This document shows positions 35,407-43,274 of a DNA stretch of 64,000 bases, piece by piece. The first letter of the stretch is position 1. Every line of letters starts with the position of its first letter. Origin of the DNA: Nocardiopsis alborubida (GTDB lineage: Bacteria; Actinomycetota; Actinomycetes; Streptosporangiales; Streptosporangiaceae); the NCBI RefSeq assembly GCF_012396365.1, contig NZ_JAAXPG010000022.1, positions 80,266-144,265 of the forward strand, written 5' to 3'. The notes beneath the pieces are model-generated. The model saw only the letters and a list, made by a program, of their open reading frames with translations, searched no databases and was not told the DNA's origin. The translations under genes and the position numbers were made by a program.

Positions 35407-36284
35407 GCGCGCCACGAGGGGACGCGCCCCCACCAGTCCGCCAACCGGGCGTCGCTGTCGGCGAACCGCGCGCTCAGTTCCGCACGCAGTTCCCCGGGCA
35501 TCGTCGTCCGGGCGCGCGCGTTGTGCCTGCCCGGGGCGTTCCCCGGCCCGGGCGGCAGCCCCAGGAACCGCTCCACCCCGTTCAGGGCCCGCGCCGTGCC
35601 GTCGAACAGGTCGGCGTGGTCCACCACGTGCATCCGGTCCCGTCCCAGGTGCTTCTCCATCCGCGCCAGCTGGTCCGCGTAGCGGCCGCGCGCCACGTAG
35701 CCGTGGTGCTGGTGGGAGTACGAGCGGTACCCGGGGTCGGCCGTCATCCGCTCCTCCTCACCGGCCAGCCGCTCCGGCTCCAGTTCCAGCGCCCGCTCGA
35801 ACGGCTCCGTCTCGAACCCGCGCGCGGTCTCGTGCGCGTGCGCCGAGTAGGCCCGCTCCACCGGGTCGCGCAGGATGACCACCACCCGCACGTCCGGCAG
35901 GTCGCGGGCGATCCGCTCGGCGGCCAGGGGGTGGAACAGGTAGTACGGGCTGGACTCGACCACCCTCACCCGGGGGCGCCCCCGCCGGGCCCGCAGCGAC
36001 GCGCGCAGGGGGAAGTACGCCCGGTACCGGTCCGGGCCGCCGCGGTAGCCGGTGTCGAAGTAGTGGACCCCCTTGCGCAGGGTGGGGCCGGTGACGCACG
36101 GGTGCAGGCACAGCGACCTGAACAGCGACGTCGTGCCCGAGCGCTGCGCCCCGCAGACGAGGAAGTCGGGCAGCGCGCGGGCCGGCGCGGTGAGCGCGCC
36201 CAGGCCGTCGGCGAGGGGCAGGAGTGCCTTCCGGGCAGGGACGGCCATGCGGTGGAACAGGACGGGAACGGTGCTCCGGGGCAT
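35403..36284 (-). CDS. Carbohydrate sulfotransferase (heparan NDST-like)
   Basis: The 293-aa protein has PAPS-binding motifs: FLVCGAQRSGTTSLFRSLCLHP for the 5'-phosphosulfate and VRVVVILRDPVERAYSAHAHETARGFE for the 3'-phosphate, the pattern of heparan/chondroitin-type carbohydrate sulfotransferases. KGVHYFDTGYRGGPDRYRAYFP and VVESSPYYLFHPLAAERI are further family segments. ATG 36284 has GAAGGAG 6 nt upstream. Overlap with wzx means sulfation is encoded in the same operon as export, so the lipid-linked repeat or polymer is the likely acceptor. Confidence 0.9.
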   Translation of the reverse strand: MPRSTVPVLFHRMAVPARKALLPLADGLGALTAPARALPDFLVCGAQRSGTTSLFRSLCLHPCVTGPTLRKGVHYFDTGYRGGPDRYRAYFPLRASLRARRGRPRVRVVESSPYYLFHPLAAERIARDLPDVRVVVILRDPVERAYSAHAHETARGFETEPFERALELEPERLAGEEERMTADPGYRSYSHQHHGYVARGRYADQLARMEKHLGRDRMHVVDHADLFDGTARALNGVERFLGLPPGPGNAPGRHNARARTTMPGELRAELSARFADSDARLADWWGRVPSWRA

Positions 36285-36426
36285 CACGTGCTCCTTCTGT
36301 CGCGGTTTCGGTCACCCAGGCCGCCGTCCTCGGCGCCCGGGTTCGACGGGTCGTGTCGATCGATCGGGGGGCCTGGTCCGGCGGGCCCGTCCGGACCTGT
36401 CGGGGCGTTCGGACGCGGCGGGCCGT

Positions 36427-37656
36427 TCAGACCTGGCGGGCCTCGCGGGCCTCGTGGGCCGCCCTCTCCTGGAGCCCCTCCAGCGCCGGCAGCAGCCAGT
36501 CGTCCACGGCCGCGAGGTGGCCGCCGCTCTCGTCCTGCCGGTCGTGCAGGTACCGGGTGGCCAGGTCGATCAGGTACAGCGCCATCACGGTGGACACCGT
36601 GTGGGGGCTCACCCCGGTCTCGGACATCAGCGGGTCGCGCAGCAGCCGCGACCCGCTCTCCAACCACCGGTGCACGCCCGGGTGGACCCCGGCCTGCACG
36701 CACTCGTTGAGGTCGTAGTGCAGGGCGTCGAAGCCCGCGGGCGCGTCCATGGCGAGCCGCTCCCAGTCCCACACGAACGCGCGCCGGGCGGTGCTGGCGA
36801 TGTTCCACCTGGTCAGGTCGCCGTGCCAGGCGCCGAACGGCACGTACACATCGGGCAGGCGGCGCAGCGCGGCGCGCAGCGGCGCCACCTCGGGGCGCGT
36901 GCCCAGTGTCACGATCCGCTCCTCCAGCGACCGCCGGTAGGGGCTGTCGGAGAGCCTTCGGCGCCGCACCCTGGACAGCCCGACGATCTGCGTCACGCAC
37001 CTCAGCAGTTGGCGCCGGGTGGGTCGGTCGGTCTGGACGCCGACCGGCAGCGCCTCCTGCACCAGCAGCGGGTGGCCGTTCCACTCGCCCTCGTGCATCA
37101 GCCGGGGAACGGTCACGTCCGGCAGACGGGCCTCGGCCAGCTGGCGCAGGGCCCGCGTCTCGGCGCGCACCAGGCGCGAGGTCAGGTCGTTGACGGCCAC
37201 CTTGGCGTAGCCGATCGTGCGACCGCCGGGCGTGAGCAGCAGGAGCACGGGCTTGCGGTTGGCCCGGGGCGGGCCCACGTGGATGGCGACGGCCAGCTCG
37301 CGGTCCAGCGCCGACGTGAGCGCGTGTTCGATGCCCGGACCGGCCCCCACGTAGAGCCGGTCGCGCAGCAGGAGCGGGGCCAGCCCGGTGGCGAACGCCC
37401 CGGTCAGCAGCAGCGTGCGCGCCCGCTCCCGGAACGAGTGCCCCTGGGAGAAGGACGTGATGCCCCGGGTGGCCGCCGACCGGTCGTGGGCGGGCAGGAT
37501 CACCCGGGGGTTCTGCGCGTTGGGAACCGGAAGGTACTGGGTGCCCCGGTCGCGGCGGACCAGCCGCCGCATACCGCGGTCGCCGGGGCCGAGCAGCCCG
37601 CCGCACGGCCACAGCACCGCGGCGAGGTCGGTCAGGTAGGTCGTCTCGCTGTTCAC
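36427..37656 (-). CDS. APH/choline-kinase-fold phosphotransferase of the polysaccharide operon
   Basis: The 409-aa protein has the kinase-fold motifs of aminoglycoside phosphotransferase relatives: a nucleotide-binding region with the candidate Lys in IGYAKVAVND, the catalytic loop AWHGDLTRWNI, and FVWDWERLAM holding the metal Asp. GTG 37656 overlaps the wzy stop (GTGA), so it belongs to the wzz-wzy operon. Homologues in exopolysaccharide loci are mostly uncharacterised; it might phosphorylate a sugar or a lipid carrier. A drug-resistance role is unlikely in this setting. Confidence 0.8.
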   Translation of the reverse strand: MNSETTYLTDLAAVLWPCGGLLGPGDRGMRRLVRRDRGTQYLPVPNAQNPRVILPAHDRSAATRGITSFSQGHSFRERARTLLLTGAFATGLAPLLLRDRLYVGAGPGIEHALTSALDRELAVAIHVGPPRANRKPVLLLLTPGGRTIGYAKVAVNDLTSRLVRAETRALRQLAEARLPDVTVPRLMHEGEWNGHPLLVQEALPVGVQTDRPTRRQLLRCVTQIVGLSRVRRRRLSDSPYRRSLEERIVTLGTRPEVAPLRAALRRLPDVYVPFGAWHGDLTRWNIASTARRAFVWDWERLAMDAPAGFDALHYDLNECVQAGVHPGVHRWLESGSRLLRDPLMSETGVSPHTVSTVMALYLIDLATRYLHDRQDESGGHLAAVDDWLLPALEGLQERAAHEAREARQV

Positions 37657-39080
37657 CAAAGACCCCCGCGGGTGCGCGCGGTCCGCCGCCGCAGCACCGG
37701 TTCCTCGCCCCGCCACAGCAGGGCGACGGCGACCATGGTGACGGCCAGCGGGGACATCAGCGCGACGTAGAAGAACATGTACCAGAACAGCAGCAGCACG
37801 GTCAGCAGCGCGCCCCGCCCCTCCAGCGAGGACGCGCGGCGGTAGCGCCACACGACGTGTGCGAAGAAGGCCAACATGAGACCGGTGCCCACCCAGCCGC
37901 CGGCGATCAGCGTCATCCACAGCTGACCCGCGTTGCCGATGACGTGCTGGCCGCAGCCGGGGCACTCGGCGGTGGGGCCGACCGCGATCGAGTCCGAGCT
38001 GCCCAGGCTCTCGCGGGTGGTGCCCCATCCCGTGACCGGGGACAGCAGGGCGGCCTCCACGGACGCCGCGTTGGTGGCGGCCCGGCCGTCGTCGCTGTGC
38101 GGGTTGTCGAGCCTGGACCGCACCACGTCGGCGAGCGGTGAGGCGGCCAGTGCCAGAAGCACCACCAGGCACGCGGCGGCGCAGGCGCTCACCAGGACCA
38201 CCCGGCCGCGGCGCAGCGCCACCAGCGCCGCGAAGGCCGCGGACAGCGCCAGTCCCGCCCACAGGGCCCGATTGAGCGAGTACACGGCGGGGACCACGGC
38301 CAGCGCGGCGGCGGCCAGGGCGCCCCAGCGCACCCAGCCCGAACCCTGCACCACCCAGCTCACCACCAGCCACACCAGCAGCAGGGAGAGCATGTAACCC
38401 CAGATGTTGGTGTACTCCCAGGGTGCCTTCGGGCGGGCCGACTCGTACCCGAAGATGTCCATGACCTGCGCGGACGCCGGGTGGACGAGGGTCTGCATGT
38501 AGGGGTCGGAGGCGAGGGCCCCGGGGAGCAGGTACTCCGCCGGGGCCGTGAACTCGAACCGGGGCGCGAGCATGCCCAGGTAGCCGCCCGCGATCGTGGC
38601 CAGGCACAGCACCGCCAGCGCGCCCGCGACCGCGCGCGTGGGCAGCTCGCGCTCGGAGAGGTTGCCGACGTAGAGCATCAGGACCGTCAGCACCAGGTAG
38701 TTGACCGCCCGGAGCACGGCGCCGCCGTATCCGCCGCTGCCCGGCACGGTGCCGGGCATCTCCAGCTGGACCAGGCACAGGCCCAGAAGCGTCCACAGCA
38801 GGAACAGCGCCCACAGCCAGAACCCCGGCGGGACCCGCAGCCCCGTGGTCCGGTGGCGGCGCACCAGTTCGGCGGCCATCGGGACCGCGAACAGCCAGTA
38901 CGCGAACTGCCCCAGGCCCAGCGCCCACCACAGCGGGTACCCGGCCAGCAGCCAGAGCAGCGGCCGACCGGCGACGGGGGAGTGCCCGCCCGCCGGGAGC
39001 GGGTCCCCGAGGCCCCCGACGGCGGGGCCCACCGCCCCGGAGGCCGGCCGGGGAACGCGGGCGGACGTGCTCCAGGCCAT
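37653..39080 (-). CDS. wzy: Polysaccharide polymerase, O-antigen ligase/Wzy family
   Basis: The 475-aa integral membrane protein has about 10-12 hydrophobic helices and a long loop between residues about 300 and 375 (SRLDNPHSDDGRAATNAASVEAALLSPVTGWGTTRESLGSS...ECPGCGQHVIGNAGQLWMTLI), the typical extracytoplasmic loop of the Wzy_C/O-antigen ligase family. NRALWAGLALSAAFAALVAL and WGYMLSLLLVWLVV match family segments. It would link repeat units outside the membrane. Its ATG overlaps the wzz stop (TGATG). Confidence 0.87.
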   Translation of the reverse strand: MAWSTSARVPRPASGAVGPAVGGLGDPLPAGGHSPVAGRPLLWLLAGYPLWWALGLGQFAYWLFAVPMAAELVRRHRTTGLRVPPGFWLWALFLLWTLLGLCLVQLEMPGTVPGSGGYGGAVLRAVNYLVLTVLMLYVGNLSERELPTRAVAGALAVLCLATIAGGYLGMLAPRFEFTAPAEYLLPGALASDPYMQTLVHPASAQVMDIFGYESARPKAPWEYTNIWGYMLSLLLVWLVVSWVVQGSGWVRWGALAAAALAVVPAVYSLNRALWAGLALSAAFAALVALRRGRVVLVSACAAACLVVLLALAASPLADVVRSRLDNPHSDDGRAATNAASVEAALLSPVTGWGTTRESLGSSDSIAVGPTAECPGCGQHVIGNAGQLWMTLIAGGWVGTGLMLAFFAHVVWRYRRASSLEGRGALLTVLLLFWYMFFYVALMSPLAVTMVAVALLWRGEEPVLRRRTARTRGGLW

Positions 39081-41560
39081 CAGTTCCGGGTCCCCGGGGC
39101 GGTGTCCGGGGAGGCGGGGTCCTCGGTGGCCCCGCTCGTCCGGGAGTCCTCGGTCTCCTCGGCGGCGAAGGCCACGAGGGCCTCGGTGGCCTCGGCGCCG
39201 CTGACGGTCGCCTCGGGGGCGTGGGACTCCTGCGCCTCAGCGGTCCGGGCCAGCCCGAAGGCCATCTCCGCCTCCGAGGCCGTGTCCGGGACCGCGGCGG
39301 CGCTGGTCTCGCCGCTCCCGTCGGTCCGGTCGGCTCCGTCCGTGCCAGCCGGGTCCGCGCCGACCGTGCCCGGGGCCGCGGTGTCCTCCGCCGCCCGGCC
39401 GGTCCCGGTGGTCTCCGAGGCAGGGGAGCCTTCGGCGCCCTCGGGGGACACCGGAACCTGGGTGGCGCCGTCGCCGCCCAGCACACGGGGAACCTCCAGA
39501 CCCGCGGGTATCCCACCGTCGAGGGGAGACTCCACGTCATCCGAGGGCTCCGCCGGATCCTCCGCGGCCTCCGCCCGCCGGGGACCGGGCACCCCGGGCA
39601 CCCCCTCCGCCTCCCTGGGCGCCGGAGGCCGGGCCGTCCCACCGCGCACCTCCGCCCCCGTGGTCCCGGCAGCGGCGGGCAGTTCGCTGACGATGCCGGT
39701 CAGCGTGATCCCCGCACCGGCGCGGCCCTTCGCGGTCCCGGCCGGCCCCTCGGCCTTCCCGGTCGCCGCACCCTCCTCGTCCGTCACGGTCTTCTCGGCC
39801 GCTTCGTCCCTCCCCGGCGCGCGACCGGCTCCGGCGAGTCCTTCCTCCCCGTCCACTCCGGCGGCGGACGGCGACGCCAGCGGCGCGGGCCCGGCCAGGG
39901 GTTGGCGGGGCAGGACGGCCGTGCCCGGAAGGGGGACCCCGAACCGGTCGGCGAGGACGAGCAGCCCCCTCAGCTCGGTGCGGCGCGTGCGCCCCAGCTC
40001 GACCACCGGCAGCATCAGGTCGGCCGAACCGGCCAGCGCGTGCGCGTCGGCGCGCTCGCTCACCGGTGCCACCGCCACCACCACGTACTCCGCCCCCGCA
40101 CGCAGCAGCCGCACCAGCTCCGGCATCGCGGTGCCCTGCACCGGCGCGTCCAGACCCGGCGACCCGTACCGCAGGACCCGCAGGCGGGGCAGCACGTCGG
40201 GCCGCACCTCCAGGCCGGCGGGGTCCTCGCCCTCCAGCAGCGCCTCGGCCAGGCCGGGGCCCTCCGGCAGTCCCAGCAGCTCCCCGACGGTGTCGGCGCG
40301 GGGGTCGGCGCACACCAGCAGCGTCTCCGAGCCCGTGCGGGCCAGCGACGCGGCCAGGTTCACCGCGGTCGCCGCGCCCGCGCGGCCCGGGGTGGTCGCG
40401 GTGACGAGAAGGACGCGTCCGAGGACCGCCTCCTCGCCTTCGAGGAGCTCGGCCAGCCCGCCCCCTCGCTCGGCGCCGCCCGCTCCCGCGGCTCTTCCGG
40501 CGCGGTCGATCACTCCGGTCCCACCCGATCCGGTTCCGGTCAGCCCGGCACCCTCCGGGGGCTGGTCGGCCGCCGCGGGAACGGGGCCCGGGGCCAGACG
40601 GGCGCGCACCAGGTGCGCGAGCTCGTTGACCCGCTGGCCGCGCCGGTCACCGTCCGACAGCAGCCCGGGGGAGCGCTGGCCGCGCCCGACCCGCTCGGAC
40701 AGGTCGAGCAGTACCGGCACCGTCCCGATCCGCCCGGTCTCCTCGGCGTCGTGCAGCCTCGGGTCGAGGCGGTCGCGGACCACGGCCGCCAGCAGTCCCG
40801 CCAGCAGACCGAGCGCGGCGCCGCCGACCAGCCACAGGGCGGGCAGCGGGCTGCTCGCGCGCTCGGGGAGCCCTGCCGGGGTGATGACCCTCCCGGCCTC
40901 GACCGTCTCCGCCAGGGCGCTGAGCGGGCTGATGCCGTTGCCCAGCTCGGTGATCTCCGCGCGCAGCGCCTCGACCCGCGCGTCGGTGCCGGGGTCCGCG
41001 GACTCCCCGGCGGCCTCGGCGAGGGCCTCGTAGCGGGCCTCCTGCTCCCCGCGCAGCGCCTCCAGGTGGCTGTCGATCAGCCCGGCGATCCGCTCGCGGC
41101 GCAGTTCGAGGTAGGCGTCGGCGTAGGCCTGCGCGCCCGCCCTCGCGGCCTCGGGGCTCCCGGCCGAGTAGCTGATCTCCAGGACGCTGCTGTTGGGGGG
41201 CACGCTCACGTCCACCCGCTCGCGCAGGTCCTCCACGGAGGGCGCGGCGCCGCCCCCCTCACCCAGGGACTCGGCCGCGGCGGACGACACGCGGTCCGAC
41301 AGCAGGACCTGCGCCTCGGTGTCGAGGTTGACGTCCCCGGCCAGGCGGCCGGAGCGCTCCCCGGTGAACTCGGCCATCCCGCTGGGCTGGACCTGGACTG
41401 CGGAGACGGAGGTGTAGGCGGCGGGGAGCCCGACCACCGCGGCGGCGGCCAGGGCCAGCCCGCCGAGCACGCCGGCGCCGACGAACCGCCGGCGGCGGCG
41501 CAGCAGTGCCGTGTACTCCCTCAGTTCCGGTCCGGACGGGCCGGAGGCGTCGGTGTCCAT
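39080..41560 (-). CDS. wzz: Wzz-type polysaccharide co-polymerase with degenerate BY-kinase domain and acidic tail
   Basis: The 826-aa protein controls chain length. It has membrane helices near residues 27-50 and 240-262 with a coiled-coil external domain between them. The cytoplasmic region resembles bacterial tyrosine kinases, but the Walker A site reads TATTPGRAGAATAVNLA (about 387-403): the Lys and following Ser/Thr of GxxGKS/T are absent, and the Walker A' reads LLVCADPRAD. The last about 270 residues are a Glu/Ala/Gly/Thr-rich tail without any tyrosine, so the usual tyrosine cluster is missing. ATG 41560 has GAGAGGA upstream. It is the first gene of the minus-strand operon. Confidence 0.88.
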   Translation of the reverse strand: MDTDASGPSGPELREYTALLRRRRRFVGAGVLGGLALAAAAVVGLPAAYTSVSAVQVQPSGMAEFTGERSGRLAGDVNLDTEAQVLLSDRVSSAAAESLGEGGGAAPSVEDLRERVDVSVPPNSSVLEISYSAGSPEAARAGAQAYADAYLELRRERIAGLIDSHLEALRGEQEARYEALAEAAGESADPGTDARVEALRAEITELGNGISPLSALAETVEAGRVITPAGLPERASSPLPALWLVGGAALGLLAGLLAAVVRDRLDPRLHDAEETGRIGTVPVLLDLSERVGRGQRSPGLLSDGDRRGQRVNELAHLVRARLAPGPVPAAADQPPEGAGLTGTGSGGTGVIDRAGRAAGAGGAERGGGLAELLEGEEAVLGRVLLVTATTPGRAGAATAVNLAASLARTGSETLLVCADPRADTVGELLGLPEGPGLAEALLEGEDPAGLEVRPDVLPRLRVLRYGSPGLDAPVQGTAMPELVRLLRAGAEYVVVAVAPVSERADAHALAGSADLMLPVVELGRTRRTELRGLLVLADRFGVPLPGTAVLPRQPLAGPAPLASPSAAGVDGEEGLAGAGRAPGRDEAAEKTVTDEEGAATGKAEGPAGTAKGRAGAGITLTGIVSELPAAAGTTGAEVRGGTARPPAPREAEGVPGVPGPRRAEAAEDPAEPSDDVESPLDGGIPAGLEVPRVLGGDGATQVPVSPEGAEGSPASETTGTGRAAEDTAAPGTVGADPAGTDGADRTDGSGETSAAAVPDTASEAEMAFGLARTAEAQESHAPEATVSGAEATEALVAFAAEETEDSRTSGATEDPASPDTAPGTRN

Positions 41561-41589
41561 CGAGTCCTCTCCGCACAAGGGTGGTCAGC

Positions 41590-41621
41590 ACTTTTAGTGA
41601 TTGATTGCATACTAAGTGTAA
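41590..41621 (-). promoter_or_regulatory. AT-rich imperfect inverted repeat before wzz
   Basis: CACTTTTAGT (41590-41599) and ACTAAGTG (41611-41618) form an imperfect inverted repeat inside a 35-nt AT-rich patch, 30-60 bp upstream of wzz. It is the probable promoter and regulator site of the polysaccharide operon; hexamers are not certain. Confidence 0.45.
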
Positions 41622-41728
41622 TCCCTTGGGGGATCTTCGAGGCATGGGTGAGCAGCCGTTTCTCGATGCGGGAAGCGACCGGAACGGCAGGGCGCGTCAT
41701 GACCGAGGAGGAGCCCGGGCACGCGAAA

Positions 41729-41754
41729 GGGGCGGCGGGAGACCCCGCCGCCCC
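41729..41754 (-). terminator. Terminator of the DUF4190-like gene
   Basis: A perfect 11-bp stem (41729-41739 with 41744-41754) with an AGAC loop lies 48 nt past the stop of the membrane-protein gene at 41802. Confidence 0.75.
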
Positions 41755-41801
41755 CTCAGGCGCCGCCGGGGGGGTGGTCGGACCCCGCGGCCGGACGTCC
41801 C

Positions 41802-42194
41802 CTAGCCGATGACCACCGTGGGCGGAAGGCCGGTGGAGGACTCCCACGCCTCGTCGCACTCGTTCTGGCTGGAGACCGTGTGCGCGAGGGCCGAGCAGTT
41901 CCGGTACTGCGCCATCTGCTCCTGGTACACCACGGCCACCGCGAACAGCGACAGCGACATCACGATCCCGAGCACGCCCACGACCACGCTCATCAGCGCG
42001 CCCGGCGCCTCGGTGCGGTTGGCCCGCGCGGCACGCCTCGCCCGGAAGCCCTGCACGACACCGAACACGGACAGCACGACCCCGTAGGGCGGCAGCAGCA
42101 GGCCGGCCGCCCCGAAGAACAGGCCCCACAGGCCGCCGCGTTCGGCTCTGGACGGCTGTCCCTCGGTCCGGGGCTCCGGGCTGTTGTCGGTCAA
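41802..42194 (-). CDS. Small DUF4190-like membrane protein
   Basis: The 130-aa protein has a short polar N-terminus, two membrane helices (GLFFGAAGLLLPPYGVVLSVFGVVQGFRARR and ALMSVVVGVLGIVMSLSLFAVAVVYQ) and a C-terminal extracytoplasmic part with two cysteines (NCSALAHTVSSQNECDEAW). This matches small actinomycete DUF4190 proteins of unknown function. The start is TTG 42194, decided by AAGGAG 8 nt upstream; no nearer ATG or GTG is in frame. Confidence 0.78.
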   Translation of the reverse strand: MTDNSPEPRTEGQPSRAERGGLWGLFFGAAGLLLPPYGVVLSVFGVVQGFRARRAARANRTEAPGALMSVVVGVLGIVMSLSLFAVAVVYQEQMAQYRNCSALAHTVSSQNECDEAWESSTGLPPTVVIG

Positions 42195-42626
42195 GGTTCA
42201 CTCCTTATGCGCGCCCCTCTCGGGGCGCCGTGGTCGCCTCCGCTGCGCGGAGGCTACCCGTCGTCCATGGTCACGCCGGTCCGCGGGTCGCCGAGACCCC
42301 CGTCACAGGCCGGTCAACACCCACTCCCCGTGGGTAGACGCTACCTGGACCGATAGGGTGTGATCGCGGGCGGGCCCAGCGGGCGCGCCCGTCGCCCGCA
42401 CGTCACCCGCCGCCACCCCCGACGGACGCCTCCGGCCCACGGACGCCCGCCAGGGGCCGCACGGCGGAGGACGGTCGGGTCACCCGCAAACCACGCTTCC
42501 GGCGCGGTCCGGCGCGCGCCGAACCCCCGGACCGGCGTACGCGAGATCCGGATGCTGCGCCGTCCCCCGGCGCCCCCGGAGGCGGGAGGCGGCTCCCGCA
42601 CCGTTCTCTACACAATGGGAGAAGCA
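42195..42626. other. 430-nt divergent spacer with two tight hairpins
   Basis: Perfect stems lie at 42211-42228 (GCGCCCC, loop TCTC) and 42236-42254 (GCCTCCGC, loop TGC). The rest, to purN, holds only shadow frames. A TACACA box at 42609-42614 may be the purN -10 element. Confidence 0.5.
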
Positions 42627-43274
42627 TTGTCCGCGCGAGTGGTGGTCCTCATATCGGGCACGGGCAGCAACATGGCAGCCCTGCTGGACGCGGCCAGGGA
42701 CCCGGCCTACGGGGCGACCGTCGTCGCCGTCGGCTCCGACCGCGAGGGGACCCGCGGCGTCGAACTGGCCGAGGAGGCCGGGGTACCCGCGTTCGTCGTC
42801 CCCTTCCGCGACTACTCCGACCGCTCGCGGTGGAACGCCGCCATGGCCGAGCGCATCCACGAGCACCGCCCCGACCTGGTGGTCTCCGCGGGCTTCATGC
42901 GCATCCTCGGCCCCGCCGTGATCGGCAGCCACCCCGCGGTCAACATCCATCCCGCGCTCCTGCCCTCCTTCCCCGGCGCGCACGCCGTGCGTGACGCGCT
43001 CGCCCACGGTGTCCGCGTCACCGGCACCACCATCCACTTCCTCGACGAGGGCGTCGACTCCGGTCCGATCATCGACCAGGTCGCGGTGCCCGTCGAGGAC
43101 GACGATGACGAAGCCAGCCTCCACGAGCGCATCAAGTCCGTGGAGCGGACGATGCTGGTCGACACGGTCGGCAGGCTCGCCCGCGAGGGCTGGACCATCG
43201 ACGGCAGGCACGTGCGGTTCGGCCGCACCGAGCAGCGCGTCACCGACGCGACCGACACGAAGGAGAACCGGTGA
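42627..43274 (+). CDS. purN: Phosphoribosylglycinamide formyltransferase
   Basis: The 215-aa GAR transformylase carries out the third step of purine synthesis, using 10-formyl-THF. Signatures: VVLISGTGSNMAALLDA, VVSAGFMRILGPAVIGSHPAVNIHPALLPSFPGAHAVRDALAHGVRVTGTTIHFLDEGVDSGPII, containing the catalytic Asn, His and Asp. TTG 42627 has GGAG 5 nt upstream and is preferred; ATG 42615 (four residues longer) has no ribosome-binding site. The stop overlaps the purH GTG. Confidence 0.94.
   Translation: MSARVVVLISGTGSNMAALLDAARDPAYGATVVAVGSDREGTRGVELAEEAGVPAFVVPFRDYSDRSRWNAAMAERIHEHRPDLVVSAGFMRILGPAVIGSHPAVNIHPALLPSFPGAHAVRDALAHGVRVTGTTIHFLDEGVDSGPIIDQVAVPVEDDDDEASLHERIKSVERTMLVDTVGRLAREGWTIDGRHVRFGRTEQRVTDATDTKENR

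Noticed and set aside
36284..37612. Collagen-like Gly-Pro repeats in an alternative minus-strand frame
   Set aside because: The frame overlaps the kinase gene and the GP triplets come from GC-rich sequence; no ribosome-binding site.
37657..39642. N-terminal part of a 1071-codon minus-strand frame reaching up from the kinase gene
   Set aside because: Only the last 410 codons have protein-like composition and motifs; the rest is Arg/Pro-rich and overlaps wzy and wzz in another frame.
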